From: Perkinsus olseni
Taxonomy: Eukaryota > Perkinsozoa > Perkinsida > Perkinsidae
DNA: 16,221 bases
Reading direction: 5' to 3'
Assembly (NCBI GenBank): GCA_013115135.1
Contig: JABANP010000815.1
Span: forward strand, 1-16,221
The notes under the pieces are model-generated. The model made no database searches. It was not told the origin of the DNA and was given only the letters and a program-made list of their open reading frames with translations. Below are positions 15,888 through 16,221 of this stretch, one piece after another (the stretch's first letter is position 1; the number at the start of each line of letters is the position of its first letter). A program made the position numbers and the translations under genes.

Positions 15888-16203
15888 TTTGTGTGAAAAT
15901 TTTGTGACTCAAAAACTTTCACTGTAATCCCACGCCGTAGCGACATGACAGTGCCACAATCATGACGATGCGGCTCGTGCTAGAGACTCTACAAAGGTAT
16001 CTACGGTGGAGAATGCAGACATGGGCGCGCGCGAAGCGCGAAGAAAATGCAAGAAATGCAAGAGTGGCAAGAATATTGGCTAATGGACGTGTTTTCCCAC
16101 GAAGCACCATTCACCCCGTAGACCCCCGGTATAAACCCCATAAACCACGGAATAACTCCCCGGGGGGGAGTTATAGAATAAACCCCCAAAACCGACCACC
16201 CTG

Positions 16204-16211
16204 GAACTATC
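16204..16211. repeat. Right 8-bp target site duplication GAACTATC
   Basis: Matches 15364-15371 exactly. Confidence 0.9.
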
Positions 16212-16221
16212 CCAGCAGTTG

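Larger units (their letters stand above)
15372..16203. mobile_element. Non-autonomous hAT-like DNA transposon, 832 bp
   Basis: The ends are perfect 13-bp inverted repeats, CAGGGTGGTCGGT at 15372-15384 and its complement at 16191-16203, flanked by the 8-bp direct repeat GAACTATC. An 8-bp duplication and ends of the form CAGNG are hallmarks of the hAT superfamily. Subterminal motifs recur: GGGAGTTATA near both ends and GCGCGAAGCGCG followed by ATGCAAGA-type words at 15485-15530 and 16026-16065. There is no transposase frame, so it would need one supplied in trans. It interrupts the reading frame that starts at 15264. The perfect TSD and ends suggest a recent insertion. Confidence 0.88.

Noticed and set aside
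1..16221. CRISPR array or bacterial operon
   Set aside because: There are no regularly spaced repeats with unique spacers, and the genes have spliceosomal introns.

Overview
The window looks like nuclear DNA of a eukaryote, probably a protist. No long uninterrupted bacterial-type genes are visible. Real coding regions become visible only when short GT..AG introns (about 37-87 nt, one near 157 nt) are removed, and the standard genetic code is sufficient. A Perkinsus-like alveolate is a guess from gene style only; the species is not determined by what I can read.

Layout. R1 (1-870), R2 (about 2330-4985, inverted) and R3 (about 7065-10310) are diverged copies of one repeat block carrying degenerate exons. 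Between R1 and R2 sits a broken copy of a two-gene cassette: a 3'-5' exonuclease pseudogene (871-1484) and a broken small gene (1874-2340). After R3 sits the better copy: a five-exon DEDDy 3'-5' exonuclease gene (10362-11207) and a small two-exon gene (11563-11928). The core between R2 and R3 (4985-7065) holds a candidate secreted protein, a duplicated GC-rich exon-like unit, and a perfect tandem duplication of 384 bp (6221-7000). To the right lie a minus-strand four-exon gene of unknown function (12070-13045), a plus-strand gene with a coiled coil and an acidic linker (13806-14794), and a gene start at 15264 that is split by an 832-bp hAT-like non-autonomous transposon (15372-16203) with an 8-bp target duplication.

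The most unusual signal is a family of 22-bp scars scattered over the whole window. Each is built from an 8-bp word S as S[1-7] + reverse complement of S + S[2-8]. I found 13 perfect examples and 9 with one change, plus several more decayed ones. Where a paralogous copy exists in this window it usually carries the single uninterrupted 8-bp word, so each scar is a net 14-bp insertion at an 8-bp site. The 8-bp length and the one-base trimming on each side are what two hAT-type flank hairpins would give if they were opened at their base and joined through their common reverse-complement arm. The resident hAT-like element with an 8-bp duplication makes this a coherent, though unproven, explanation.

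These scars have consequences: one supplies the present stop codon of the exonuclease gene, one changes the C-terminus of the coiled-coil gene, and one lies in an exon of the minus-strand gene.
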